A stretch of DNA of 64,000 bases from Mycobacterium aquaticum (lineage in GTDB: Bacteria; Actinomycetota; Actinomycetes; Mycobacteriales; Mycobacteriaceae): the NCBI RefSeq assembly GCF_002086485.1, contig NZ_MVHF01000017.1:1-64000 (forward strand). Reading direction: 5' to 3'. Below the pieces are notes generated by a model. It was not told where the DNA came from. It did not search any database and was given only the letters and a program-made list of their open reading frames with translations. Below, piece by piece: positions 35,680 to 44,524 of the stretch. The translations under genes were made by a program, and so were the position numbers. Position 1 is the first letter of the stretch. Each line of letters starts with the position of its first letter.

Positions 35680-36885
35680 ATGACTGCGCCCGAGGTCCTG
35701 CCGCCACTGCACATGCGGCGCAACGCCTTCGACCCGACACCGTATCTGCGGGAGGTCCGGGAGACCGACGGCGTGCGCACCGTCGTCAACGCGCTCGGCA
35801 TGTCGGTGCACCTGGTCACTCGTCACGAGGACGTCAAGATGGTGCTGGCCGATCACGAGCGGTTCTCCAACAGCAGGCCACCGGGCTTCGCGCTGCCGGG
35901 TGCCCCGGAGATGTCCGCCGACGAGCAGGCCAGCGCCCGGGCAGGCAACCTGCTGGGTCTCGACCCGCCGGAGCATCAACGGCTACGCCGCATGCTCACC
36001 GCGGAGTTCACCATCCGCCGGATGAACCGGCTGGAGCCACGGGTCGTCGAGATCGTCGAGACGCAACTGGACGCCATGGCCGCCGCGGGGCCACCGGCCG
36101 ATCTGGTGGCCGAGTTCGCCCTGCCCATACCGTCACTGGTGATCTGCGAACTGCTCGGCGTTCCCTACGCGGACCGCGACGATTTCCAGCAGCGCTCCAC
36201 CCGGCAACTCGATCTGTCCGCACCGATCCCCGAACGCCTCGAATTGCAGCGCCAGGGCCGCAACTACATGCGCCGCCTGGTCGAGCGCGCGCGCCGCGAT
36301 CCGGGTGAGGACATCCTCGGCATGCTGGTGCGCCAACACGGCGACGAGCTCAGCGATGACGAACTGATCGGCATCGCCGGGCTGCTGCTGCTCGCCGGCC
36401 ACGAGACGACGTCGAACATGTTGGGACTGGGCGTACTTGCGCTGCTGCGCCACCCCGACCAGCTCGCCGCGGTACGCGACGATCCGGCGGCCGTTGGCCC
36501 GGCCGTCGAGGAACTACTGCGCTGGTTGTCGATCGTGCAGAACGCGATCCCCCGCATCACCACCACCGCCGTCGAGATCGCCGGAGTGCGGATACCGGCA
36601 GGCGAGCTGGTGTTCGCATCGTTGCCGTCGAGCAACCGGGATCCGGATTTCATCGACTCCCCAGACACCCTCGACATCCGCCGCGGCGCACCCGGGCACC
36701 TGGCCTTCGGCCACGGCGTGCACCACTGCCTCGGCGCTCCGCTGGCCCGCATGGAGATGCGGATCGCGTTCCCCGCGCTGCTGCGGCGCTTTCCCAGCCT
36801 GGCCCTCGCCGAACCGTTCGACGACGTGCAGTACCGTTCCTTCCACTTCATCTACGGGCTGCGATCGCTGGCGGTAACGTGGTGA
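35680..36885 (+). CDS. Cytochrome P450
   Basis: A 401-residue bacterial P450. The oxygen-activation motif AGHETT is at 239-244, ExxR at 278-281, and the haem loop FGHGVHHCLG has the thiolate Cys350. The overall pattern (RRMLTAEFTIRRMNRLEP near 102) resembles CYP105/CYP107-type enzymes. The substrate is unknown. A ferredoxin gene follows within six bases and is probably the electron donor. A TACCGT hexamer seven bases before the ATG suggests a leaderless transcript of its own. Confidence 0.95.
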   Translation: MTAPEVLPPLHMRRNAFDPTPYLREVRETDGVRTVVNALGMSVHLVTRHEDVKMVLADHERFSNSRPPGFALPGAPEMSADEQASARAGNLLGLDPPEHQRLRRMLTAEFTIRRMNRLEPRVVEIVETQLDAMAAAGPPADLVAEFALPIPSLVICELLGVPYADRDDFQQRSTRQLDLSAPIPERLELQRQGRNYMRRLVERARRDPGEDILGMLVRQHGDELSDDELIGIAGLLLLAGHETTSNMLGLGVLALLRHPDQLAAVRDDPAAVGPAVEELLRWLSIVQNAIPRITTTAVEIAGVRIPAGELVFASLPSSNRDPDFIDSPDTLDIRRGAPGHLAFGHGVHHCLGAPLARMEMRIAFPALLRRFPSLALAEPFDDVQYRSFHFIYGLRSLAVTW

Positions 36886-36890
36886 GCGCC

Positions 36891-37082
36891 ATGAGGATTG
36901 AAGCGGACCGGGACGCGTGCATCGCATCGGGCAACTGCGTGATGGTCGCCGGGGCGGTCTTCGACCAGGACGACGACGGCGTGGTGCAGCCACTGGTCGA
37001 AGAGGTTCCCGACGCCGAGCTCGACCATGCCCGCGAAGCCGTCAAGCTGTGCCCCGCAAGCGCGTTACGTCTGGTGGGCTGA
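36891..37082 (+). CDS. [3Fe-4S]-type ferredoxin
   Basis: A 63-residue ferredoxin. Three cysteines (CIASGNC and KLCP) fit the CX5C...C arrangement of single [3Fe-4S] cluster ferredoxins that serve P450s, and the chain is acidic. It directly follows the P450 gene and almost certainly supplies its electrons; no ferredoxin reductase is adjacent. ATG at 36891 gives the normal length; an in-frame GTG at 36879 overlaps the P450 end. The last 18 bases overlap the convergent membrane-protein gene. Confidence 0.92.
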   Translation: MRIEADRDACIASGNCVMVAGAVFDQDDDGVVQPLVEEVPDAELDHAREAVKLCPASALRLVG

Positions 37083-37721
37083 CTCCCCCGGCAGGTCGAT
37101 CACGCCGGCCCGGATCAGCACCAGCACACTGACCACCAGCACCCACGCCGGGAATGCCAACGTCAGCCACATCGACACGTCGCCTGCCACCAGCAGCCCG
37201 ACCGCCAGGACGTAGCTGGTGATCACGAGCCAGTGCGGCATGAGACCCGTCTTGAGCCAGATGGTGGCCAGCGAGATCATGAAGACCGCGGCCATCCGCA
37301 GCGCGTAGGTCTTCGAGATCGTCAGGAGAACGAACTGGCCGAACGTCGCCACACTCGGATCCATCGCGCCGCCACTGTGTTCCAGGCCGGCACCCACCCC
37401 GGCGGCCACGAAGAGCATGGCCAAGAACAGCGTGCCGCTGCCGACGAACACGGTCGAGAAGAACTTGTCCTCGTAGCGCCCGAGGCCATCGCGCATCACC
37501 CCCATGAACCACAGGAAGCTGATGCCTGCGAACGGCATGATCGTCGCCGCCACTTGAAGATTGGTGCTGCCGGTGACCAGCCACTGCGACCCCGGTTCGG
37601 CGCCTTCGGGCAGCGCCGTGCGGATCAGGACCAGCGCCGTCCCGCACAGCAGGGCGAACAGGACGCCGGCGAGCGCCGCCGCGCGGGGCGTGGAGAGCCG
37701 ACGCAGATGCTGTTGAGCCAC
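37065..37721 (-). CDS. Integral membrane protein, unknown function
   Basis: A 218-residue protein with about six membrane helices (near 13-33, 56-78, 90-115, 128-150, 160-180 and 190-210). I do not recognise a specific family. GTG at 37721 is used because the next upstream gene ends at 37741 and the first helix begins soon after. Probably co-transcribed with the thioesterase gene and purA. Confidence 0.75.
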   Translation of the reverse strand: MAQQHLRRLSTPRAAALAGVLFALLCGTALVLIRTALPEGAEPGSQWLVTGSTNLQVAATIMPFAGISFLWFMGVMRDGLGRYEDKFFSTVFVGSGTLFLAMLFVAAGVGAGLEHSGGAMDPSVATFGQFVLLTISKTYALRMAAVFMISLATIWLKTGLMPHWLVITSYVLAVGLLVAGDVSMWLTLAFPAWVLVVSVLVLIRAGVIDLPGESAHQT

Positions 37722-37740
37722 CGCGTCATGTTCGCACGGC

Positions 37741-38376
37741 TCAGGGCTGGCCGGCCAACAATCTGACCATGAGGCCGTTGGCCTCGGCGAGCAGATTCCC
37801 GTCCGCGTCACGCAATTCGGCATTGACGAAGGCCTTGCGCCCCTCGGCTTCCCGGACCCAGCCGCGCGCGGTCAGCGTCGTGTCGATGGGCGTCACCTTG
37901 CGATAATCCACATGCAGGAACGCGGTACGGCTGATGGGCCGCCCGGCGGCGTGGATCACCATGCCGAACACCGAGTCGAACAGCAGCGGCAGCACCCCGC
38001 CGTGCACGGCGTAGTTGCCGCCCACGTAGTAACGGCTGAAGTCCACCTGCAATTCGACGCCATCGGCGTCGAACTTGGCGACGGTCCAGGGCGGCATCAG
38101 CAGGCTTCCCGCACCGGGCAGGGACGGCACCCGGTTGGCCGGGCCGACGCCCTCGGGCGCCTCGTACGGGGCGAGCAGTTTGACCAGTTCCTCGACGCGG
38201 TCGGCGGCGGCGTCCCAGACGTCAGCGTCCGGGTTCGCCGACACCGCAAGGTCTTGCGCACGGCGCATCGCTGTCACGAACCGACCGAAACCGGGTCCCG
38301 GATCGGCAGCCTCGAAAACCGGGAAACCGCCGTGCTGTTCGAAAACCGAAACGGAGTCCGCCGCTTCCTCACTCAC
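37741..38376 (-). CDS. PaaI-type hotdog thioesterase
   Basis: A 211-residue protein whose C-terminal half is a hotdog fold. YYVGGNYAVHGGVLPLLFDSVFG, RTAFLHVDYRKVTPID and the ending LLAEANGLMVRL match the PaaI/acyl-CoA thioesterase pattern, with the HGG loop intact. Acyl-CoA hydrolysis is likely; the substrate is unknown. GTG start overlaps the purA stop (GTGA), so its translation is coupled to purA, which is an unusual association. Confidence 0.85.
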   Translation of the reverse strand: MSEEAADSVSVFEQHGGFPVFEAADPGPGFGRFVTAMRRAQDLAVSANPDADVWDAAADRVEELVKLLAPYEAPEGVGPANRVPSLPGAGSLLMPPWTVAKFDADGVELQVDFSRYYVGGNYAVHGGVLPLLFDSVFGMVIHAAGRPISRTAFLHVDYRKVTPIDTTLTARGWVREAEGRKAFVNAELRDADGNLLAEANGLMVRLLAGQP

Positions 38377-39668
38377 GAAGGAGCCAGGATGTCGCGCCGC
38401 ACAATGGTCTGGTCCCGGCCCGGACCCACACCGATGCACGAAATATGCGCGCCGGCAAGCTCTTCGAGGCGAAGCACGTAGTCCTGCGCCTTGGCGGGCA
38501 GGTCACTGAATTCGCGGGCGCCGGAGATGTCCTCCCACCAGCCGGGCAGTTCCTCGTAGATCGGCTCGGCGCGGTGAATGTCGGACTGGGTCATCGGCAT
38601 CTCGTCGGTGCGCTTGCCGTCGACCGTGTACCCGACGCAGACCGGCACGGTCTCCAGGCTCGACAGCACGTCGAGCTTGGTCAGGAAGTAGTCGGTGATG
38701 CCGTTGACCCGGGTGGCGTACCGCGCGATCACGGCGTCGAACCAGCCGCAGCGCCGCGGACGCCCCGTCGTCACGCCGACCTCGCCGCCGGTCTTGGCCA
38801 GGTACGCACCGTGCTCGTCGAACAGTTCGGTCGGGAACGGTCCTGAACCGACACGGGTCGTGTAGGCCTTGAGGATGCCCAGCACCGTGGTGATGCGGGT
38901 GGGGCCGATGCCGGATCCGACCGATGCGCCGCCCGCCGTCGGGTTCGACGAGGTGACGAACGGGTAGGTGCCGTGGTCGACGTCGAGCAGCGTGCCCTGC
39001 GATCCTTCGAGCAGCACGGTCTCGCCGCTTTCCAGGGCCTTGTTGAGCAACAGCCGGGTATCGGCGATGCGATGCTTGAACCCTTCGGCCGCCGTCAGCA
39101 GGTTCTCCACCACCTCAGCCGGCTCCAACGCCTTGCGATTGTAGATCTTGACCAGCACCTGGTTCTTGAATTCCAGTGCGGCCCCGATCTTTTCGGCGAG
39201 CAACTGCTCGTCGAGCACATCGGAGACGCGGATGCCGATCCGGGCGATCTTGTCCTGGTAGCAGGGACCGATGCCGCGGCCGGTGGTGCCGATCTTCTTG
39301 GTGCCCGCGTACCGCTCGACCACCTTGTCCATGGCGACGTGGTACGGCATCAGCAGATGCGCGTCAGCGGAGATCAGCAGCCCCGAGGTGTCCACGCCGC
39401 GCTCTTCGAGGCCGCTGAGCTCGGTCAGCAGCACACCGGGGTCAACGACCACACCGTTGCCGATGACGTTGGTGACACCGGGCGTGAGGATGCCCGAGGG
39501 GATGAGGTGCAGGGCGAAGTTCTCCCCGGTGGGCAACACGACGGTGTGTCCGGCGTTGTTGCCGCCCTGGTAGCGAACGACCCATTGCACCCGGCCACCG
39601 AGTAGATCGGTGGCTTTACCTTTGCCCTCGTCGCCCCATTGGGCGCCGATGAGCACGATTGCCGGCAT
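38373..39668 (-). CDS. purA: Adenylosuccinate synthetase PurA
   Basis: GTP-dependent conversion of IMP and aspartate to adenylosuccinate in AMP synthesis. The 431-residue protein begins with the GTP/IMP loop GAQWGDEGKGK, and has GGNNAGHTVV near residue 35, GTTGRGIGPCYQDK near 127 and EGSQGTLLDVDHGTYPFVTSSNPT-type residues near 222. Full length with ATG start. Gene order purA-divergent hypothetical-protease matches Rv0357c-Rv0359. Confidence 0.97.
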   Translation of the reverse strand: MPAIVLIGAQWGDEGKGKATDLLGGRVQWVVRYQGGNNAGHTVVLPTGENFALHLIPSGILTPGVTNVIGNGVVVDPGVLLTELSGLEERGVDTSGLLISADAHLLMPYHVAMDKVVERYAGTKKIGTTGRGIGPCYQDKIARIGIRVSDVLDEQLLAEKIGAALEFKNQVLVKIYNRKALEPAEVVENLLTAAEGFKHRIADTRLLLNKALESGETVLLEGSQGTLLDVDHGTYPFVTSSNPTAGGASVGSGIGPTRITTVLGILKAYTTRVGSGPFPTELFDEHGAYLAKTGGEVGVTTGRPRRCGWFDAVIARYATRVNGITDYFLTKLDVLSSLETVPVCVGYTVDGKRTDEMPMTQSDIHRAEPIYEELPGWWEDISGAREFSDLPAKAQDYVLRLEELAGAHISCIGVGPGRDQTIVRRDILAPS

Positions 39669-39753
39669 GGCGTAATCTCCCGCCTATCTCCGCGTCTTGA
39701 ACTGGCGCAGCCGGTAGGTCACCTTATCCCAGCGCACGCGAGGAGCACACATT

Positions 39754-40344
39754 TTGCCCAACCAGACGCCCGTTGCGCCTGGTGTCGCGGTCTTCGGCAC
39801 CGCCGTGCCGGGCCCGCTGCGCGGCCTGCCGACCGTCGAGCTCGACGGTGTCGCCGCCCAGCGCCGGGTCATCGTCGCAGGTGGGGCGGCCGATCTGGCC
39901 GCGGTGCTGACCGCGTTGTTGCGGGCCGACCGGCTCGATGTCGAGGTTGCCCGAGCCACCGGCTACCTCTCCGCACGGCGCGCTCTGCGTGCCCCGGCCC
40001 GCCGCGTGCCGCTGATCCGCGACGAGACCGGAGCGGTCATCGTCTCCGCTGCCCAGTGGCGGGGCGTCGACGGCGGGCCGCTGCACGGCGAGGCGGTGGT
40101 CGACGATCATCTGCTGTTCGACGGCGATGTCCCGGGTGTGCGGGTGGAACCCACGCTCGCCATGCCGGGGCTGCGGGCGGCGGTGCTCACCGAACGCGGT
40201 CGGCCGCGTACCTGGGTGACGGGGCGGGCCGCGCAGCTGGGCACCACAGGCGCCCAGGTCACGCGGGACGGCGTGGCGGTACCGCGCAAGGTGCGCCGTT
40301 CGACGTTCTACCGGCACACCGAGGGCTGGCTGAGGGTCGGCTGA
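39754..40344 (+). CDS. Conserved mycobacterial hypothetical protein (Rv0358-like)
   Basis: A 196-residue soluble protein, rich in Arg, Ala and Val, of unknown function. I see no catalytic motif. TTG start is supported by GAGGAG at 39739-39744 with suitable spacing. It lies between purA and the site-2 protease, as in M. tuberculosis, and may be co-transcribed with the protease 28 bp downstream. Confidence 0.72.
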   Translation: MPNQTPVAPGVAVFGTAVPGPLRGLPTVELDGVAAQRRVIVAGGAADLAAVLTALLRADRLDVEVARATGYLSARRALRAPARRVPLIRDETGAVIVSAAQWRGVDGGPLHGEAVVDDHLLFDGDVPGVRVEPTLAMPGLRAAVLTERGRPRTWVTGRAAQLGTTGAQVTRDGVAVPRKVRRSTFYRHTEGWLRVG

Positions 40345-40372
40345 GCAGCGCAGCAACCGGTAGCGTCGAATC

Positions 40373-41152
40373 GTGAACATCCGCCCACTGCATCAATCGG
40401 TGCGCCCGAGCCCGGTCTTCCTGGCCGTCGTCGCCATCACCGCCGCGGGCGGCGTGGCCGCGTGGCTGGCCGGTGACACCGTGCGGCCGCTGTCCTACGC
40501 GGGTGTGTTCGTGCTGGTGGTGGCGGGCTGGTTGGTGTCGCTGTGCCTGCATGAATTCGGGCACGCCTTCACGGCGTGGCGGTTCGGCGACCACGACGTC
40601 GCGGTGCGCGGCTACCTGACCCTCAACCCGCTCAAGTACTCGCACCCCATGCTGTCGCTGGGGTTGCCGGTGTTGTTCATCGCGCTCGGCGGCATCGGGT
40701 TTCCCGGCGGCGCGGTGTACGTGCGGACCTCATGGATGACGGCGCGCCAGCGAACGATCGTCAGCCTGGCGGGGCCGGCGGCCAACCTGGTGCTGGCGAT
40801 CCTGCTGCTCGCGGCAACTCGGCTCTTCTACGACCCGGCGCACGGCGTGTTCTGGTCCGGGCTGGCGTTCCTGGGTTTTCTGCAGGTCACCGCACTGGTG
40901 CTGAACCTGCTGCCGATCCCGGGGCTGGATGGCTACAACGCGCTGGAACCGCACCTGAGCCCCGAGACGCAGCGCGCGCTCGAGCCGGCCAAGCAGTGGA
41001 GTTTCTTCATCCTGTTGATCCTGCTGATCACGCCGACGCTGAACCGATGGTTCTTCGGGCTGGTCTACTGGGCGTGCGAACTGTCCGGCGTGCCGAGATT
41101 CCTGATGCAGATCGGCGGGCAGCTGACGCGGTTCTGGTCAGCCTGGATGTAG
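40373..41152 (+). CDS. M50 site-2-type membrane metalloprotease
   Basis: A 259-residue polytopic zinc protease. HEFGH (His60, Glu61, His64) lies in one membrane helix and the third ligand Asp186 in NLLPIPGLDGY. It lacks PDZ or CBS domains, so it belongs to the compact S2P group (Rv0359-like) and not to Rip1-type proteases. Intramembrane cleavage substrates are unknown. GTG start. Confidence 0.9.
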   Translation: MNIRPLHQSVRPSPVFLAVVAITAAGGVAAWLAGDTVRPLSYAGVFVLVVAGWLVSLCLHEFGHAFTAWRFGDHDVAVRGYLTLNPLKYSHPMLSLGLPVLFIALGGIGFPGGAVYVRTSWMTARQRTIVSLAGPAANLVLAILLLAATRLFYDPAHGVFWSGLAFLGFLQVTALVLNLLPIPGLDGYNALEPHLSPETQRALEPAKQWSFFILLILLITPTLNRWFFGLVYWACELSGVPRFLMQIGGQLTRFWSAWM

Positions 41153-41157
41153 CCGGT

Positions 41158-41589
41158 CTAGAGGTCGGCGAGCACGGCCCGCAACGCGTCGGCGAGACCG
41201 CGACGGCCCGGTATGTAGAACGGACCCACGCCGTCGGCCAGCAGTATCCGCAGACGGGCGACACCATGTGCGCGCACAGGCCGCGGGCCCTTCAACCGCA
41301 ACCGGATCTCCTCGATCTGGTCGACGGCAGACATCACCGCGCCCAGATGCGTCGGGATCCGCGACGAGTAGAACACCGGGTCGACCTCTGCGCGCTGCAC
41401 CACCAGCTCCAGTGTCTCGGCCAGCTCGTGGCGGTACCGGTCGGAGGTCAGCCGGGCGACGTGCATGGCCAGCGCGCTACCCGGTTCGATGGTCGCACCG
41501 TCGACCAGCTGCTGGTCGTAGTGCCACGCAAACAACCGCGCGGCCACTCGGACCAGCGCGGACCCATCGAAGGCGTTGTCGTAACTCAT
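41158..41589 (-). CDS. Conserved hypothetical protein
   Basis: A 143-residue, mostly helical soluble protein (GSALVRVAARLFAWHYDQQLVDG, HVARLTSDRYRHELAETLELVVQ). No named family recognised. The ATG at 41589 was preferred; the longer frame to 41649 adds a segment lacking obvious structure. It converges with the protease gene with a five-base gap and is divergent from the cation transporter. Confidence 0.6.
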   Translation of the reverse strand: MSYDNAFDGSALVRVAARLFAWHYDQQLVDGATIEPGSALAMHVARLTSDRYRHELAETLELVVQRAEVDPVFYSSRIPTHLGAVMSAVDQIEEIRLRLKGPRPVRAHGVARLRILLADGVGPFYIPGRRGLADALRAVLADL

Positions 41590-41677
41590 CTCGAACGGCA
41601 CAACGGGCCTGCTCGCTGCGCAATTCCGAAAATGCGCCGAAGGTGACACGCTCGCCGAACCGTGGCGAACGTGACAC

Positions 41678-41707
41678 TTGCGACATATGCGATTATGCGC
41701 ATATATT
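41678..41707 (+). promoter_or_regulatory. Leaderless promoter with palindromic metal-type operator
   Basis: TTGCGA (41678-41683) and TATATT (41702-41707), separated by 18 bases, form a promoter whose +1 would fall on the ATG of the cation transporter. Within the spacer, ATATGCG-ATTATG-CGCATAT (41685-41704) is a perfect seven-base inverted repeat of the AT-rich kind bound by ArsR/SmtB metal sensors. Repression by steric block is expected. Confidence 0.6.
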
Positions 41708-41713
41708 GCGTCT

Positions 41714-42610
41714 ATGGGTGCCGGCCACGATCACAGTCATTCGATGGACACGCGCGTCAGCCGGATGGTCATGGCTGCCGCCATCCTGTCGATCTTCTTC
41801 GTCGTCGAACTCGTCACCGCACTGACCATCAACTCCATCGCGCTGCTGGCAGACGCCGGACACATGCTGACCGACCTGGTGGCGATGTTCATGGGTCTGA
41901 CCGCGGTGCTTTTGGCCCGCAAGGGCAGCTCATCGCCTGCCCGCACGTACGGCTGGCACCGCGCCGAGGTGTTCACCGCCGTCGCCAACGCCGTACTGCT
42001 GCTCGGCGTCGCGGGATTCATCCTCTATGAGGCGTTCGAACGGCTCGGCGACGCACCCCAGATCCCCGGTGTGCCGATGATCGTCGTCGCGCTCGTCGGG
42101 CTGCTGGCCAACGCCGTCGTGGTGCTGATGCTGCGCTCGCACTCCGAAACCAGCCTCGCGGTCAAGGGCGCCTACATGGAGGTGGTGGCCGACACCGTCG
42201 GCAGCATCGGGGTGCTGATCGCCGGCATCGTCACGGTCACCACCGGATGGCCGTACGCCGACGTGGTGGTCGCGGTGCTGGTGGCCCTGTGGGTGCTGCC
42301 CCGCGCGATCTCCCTGGCCCGCGCCGCCCTGCGCATCCTGAGCGAGTCGTCGCCCCGCCACATCGACGTCGAGGAGCTGCGCAGCGCGCTCGGCGGGGTC
42401 ACCGGCGTCACCGGCGTCCACGACCTGCACGTGTGGACGCTCGTGCCCGGCAAAGACATGGTCACCGCGCACCTGACCAGCACCGCCGACGCGGCGACAG
42501 TGCTCGACGGCGCCCGCGCGGTGCTCACCGCACGCGGTCTGGAACACGCCACGGTGCAGGTGGAGGCACCCGGCGCCGACGGAGATTGCCCCTGCGAATC
42601 GACGTGGTGA
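41714..42610 (+). CDS. Cation diffusion facilitator (CzcD/ZitB-type)
   Basis: A 298-residue metal/proton antiporter with six helices, a His-rich N-terminus (HDHSHS) and a C-terminal ferredoxin-like domain (VHDLHVWTL) ending in a Cys pair (CPCE). The metal site on helix 2 is His50/Asp54 (DAGHMLTD), as in Zn exporters. On helix 5 the usual HxxxD reads Glu156/Asp160 (EVVAD), which may change metal preference. ATG at 41714 follows a promoter-operator with leaderless geometry; longer starts fall inside the operator. Confidence 0.9.
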   Translation: MGAGHDHSHSMDTRVSRMVMAAAILSIFFVVELVTALTINSIALLADAGHMLTDLVAMFMGLTAVLLARKGSSSPARTYGWHRAEVFTAVANAVLLLGVAGFILYEAFERLGDAPQIPGVPMIVVALVGLLANAVVVLMLRSHSETSLAVKGAYMEVVADTVGSIGVLIAGIVTVTTGWPYADVVVAVLVALWVLPRAISLARAALRILSESSPRHIDVEELRSALGGVTGVTGVHDLHVWTLVPGKDMVTAHLTSTADAATVLDGARAVLTARGLEHATVQVEAPGADGDCPCESTW

Positions 42611-42661
42611 CCGTGCGCGAAACCCCGCCACACTGACGCCGACTGAGGCACAGTTGCCCAC

Positions 42662-44083
42662 GTGCGTGAATACCAGCAGTTCTACATCGACGGCCAGTGG
42701 GTCGACCCGGTAAACCCCGCCACCCTCGACGTCGAAGACCCGCGCACCGAGCAGGTGTCGGGCCGCATCGCCAACGGTTCGGCGGCTGACGTCGACCGCG
42801 CGGTGGCGGCCGCACGCCGGGCATTCCCCTCCTGGTCGCAGAGCACCAAGGAAGATCGCCTCGCGCTGCTGCAGGCGATCCTGGCCGAATATCAAACGCG
42901 TGCAGGCGATCTGGCCGCCGCCGTCAGCGAGGAGATGGGCGCCCCGCCGCGGCTGGCGGCGGGCCCGCAGGTCAATCTGGGCCTGGGCCATCTCGCCGCC
43001 GCCATCGACGTGCTCACGAAATTCGAGTTCGACGAGCAACGTGGCTCCACCATGCTGATCAAGGAGCCCATCGGCGTCTGCGGGCTGATCACGCCGTGGA
43101 ACTGGCCGCTGAACCAGATCGCGGTCAAGGTGTATCCCGCGCTGGCCACCGGCTGCACCATGGTGCTCAAACCTTCCGAGGTGGCGCCCTACTCCGCGCA
43201 GATCTTCACTGAGGTCCTCGCTGCCGCAGGCGTTCCGGCCGGGGTGTTCAACATGGTGTTCGGCGACGGCCAGGGTGTCGGCGCCGCCATCTCCGCCCAC
43301 CCCGACATCGACATGGTGTCGTTCACCGGATCGACCCGCGCCGGCGTCGAGATCGCCCGCGCCGCCGCGCCCACCGTCAAGCGGGTCAGCCAGGAGCTGG
43401 GCGGCAAGAGTCCCAACATCGTGCTGGACGACGAGGCTTTCGCCAAGAGTGTCACCGCGGGCGTCACGACGATGATGCTCAACAGCGGGCAGAGCTGTAA
43501 TGCGCCATCGCGCATGCTGGTTCCGCACTCGCGCATGGCCGAGGCCATCGAGATCGCCCGCCAAGTCGGCTCAGGCGTCGCCGTCGGCGATCCGGAGGTC
43601 AAGACGGCCATCGGGCCCGTAGCGTCGCGCGCCCAGTTCGACAAGATCCAGCGGCTGATCGGCGCGGGTATCGCGGAAGGCGCCACGCTGGTCGTCGGCG
43701 GCGTCGGCCGCCCCGAGGGTTTGGACACGGGGTACTTCGTCAAACCCACCGTCTTCGCGAACGTCACCAACGACATGACGATCGCGCGTGAGGAGATCTT
43801 CGGACCGGTGCTGTGCATCCTGGGCTACGACGACGTGGACCACGCCGTCGCGATCGCCAACGACACGGATTACGGTCTGGCCGGCTATGTTTCGGCCGCA
43901 GACCTCGACCAGGCGCGTGCGGTCGCACGCAGGATCCGGGCCGGCTCGGTCGCCATCAACCACGCGTTCGACATCGCGGCTCCGTTCGGCGGTTACAAGC
44001 GCAGCGGCAACGGACGCGAGTGGGGCAACTTCGGCTTCGACGAGTATCTGGAGGTCAAGGCCGCCCTGGGGTACACGCCCTAG
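42662..44083 (+). CDS. Aldehyde dehydrogenase
   Basis: A 473-residue NAD(P)-dependent aldehyde dehydrogenase. The catalytic cysteine is in NSGQSCNAPSR, the general-base Glu in QELGGKSPN, and the cofactor site in TPWNWPLNQ and FTGSTRAG. It most resembles the broad-substrate group that includes betaine and vanillin-type dehydrogenases; the substrate is not predictable. GTG start 51 bp after the transporter gene, weak ribosome site. Confidence 0.93.
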   Translation: MREYQQFYIDGQWVDPVNPATLDVEDPRTEQVSGRIANGSAADVDRAVAAARRAFPSWSQSTKEDRLALLQAILAEYQTRAGDLAAAVSEEMGAPPRLAAGPQVNLGLGHLAAAIDVLTKFEFDEQRGSTMLIKEPIGVCGLITPWNWPLNQIAVKVYPALATGCTMVLKPSEVAPYSAQIFTEVLAAAGVPAGVFNMVFGDGQGVGAAISAHPDIDMVSFTGSTRAGVEIARAAAPTVKRVSQELGGKSPNIVLDDEAFAKSVTAGVTTMMLNSGQSCNAPSRMLVPHSRMAEAIEIARQVGSGVAVGDPEVKTAIGPVASRAQFDKIQRLIGAGIAEGATLVVGGVGRPEGLDTGYFVKPTVFANVTNDMTIAREEIFGPVLCILGYDDVDHAVAIANDTDYGLAGYVSAADLDQARAVARRIRAGSVAINHAFDIAAPFGGYKRSGNGREWGNFGFDEYLEVKAALGYTP

Positions 44084-44089
44084 GGCCAG

Positions 44090-44506
44090 TCAGCCCAGTC
44101 CGAGTTCGGCGCGGGCCGACGGATCGCAGTCGTCGAGCAGGTCCAGGCACCGCTGGAACTCGTCGGTCTCGCCGATGTCGTCGGCGGCGCGGGCCAGCGC
44201 CGCGACACACCGCAGGAACCCCTGGTTGGGTTCATGGCCGAACGGCACCGGGCCGAAGCCCTTCCACCCGTTGCGGCGCAGCTGGTCCAACCCACGGTGA
44301 TAGCCCGTGCGGGCATACGCGTAGGCGGTCACCGCCTTGTCGTCGTCGAGCGCGGCCTCGGCCAGCACGGCCCATGCGATCGACGCCGACGGATGCGCCG
44401 CGGCCACCACGGCGGGCTTCTCCCCCGCAGCGAGTTCGTCCTCGGCCTCGGGGTCGCCCGGGAGCAACACTGGATCCGGTCCTAGCAGATCACCCATCCG
44501 CGTCAT
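44090..44506 (-). CDS. DUF3151 protein (Rv0360c-like)
   Basis: A 138-residue actinobacterial protein of unknown function. MTRMGDLLGPDPVLLPGDPEAE and GYHRGLDQLRRNGWKGFGPVPFGHEPNQGF (start and middle) are the conserved features of DUF3151; the fold looks TPR-like and helical. It converges with the aldehyde dehydrogenase and is divergent from the Rv0361-like gene. The start could be three codons later at 44497. Confidence 0.88.
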   Translation of the reverse strand: MTRMGDLLGPDPVLLPGDPEAEDELAAGEKPAVVAAAHPSASIAWAVLAEAALDDDKAVTAYAYARTGYHRGLDQLRRNGWKGFGPVPFGHEPNQGFLRCVAALARAADDIGETDEFQRCLDLLDDCDPSARAELGLG

Positions 44507-44524
44507 GGGCCTATTGTGCACCGG

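Noticed and set aside
41930..43564. 544-codon minus-strand open frame
   Set aside because: Antisense to the CDF transporter and aldehyde dehydrogenase genes, Gly/His/Arg-rich, no domain.
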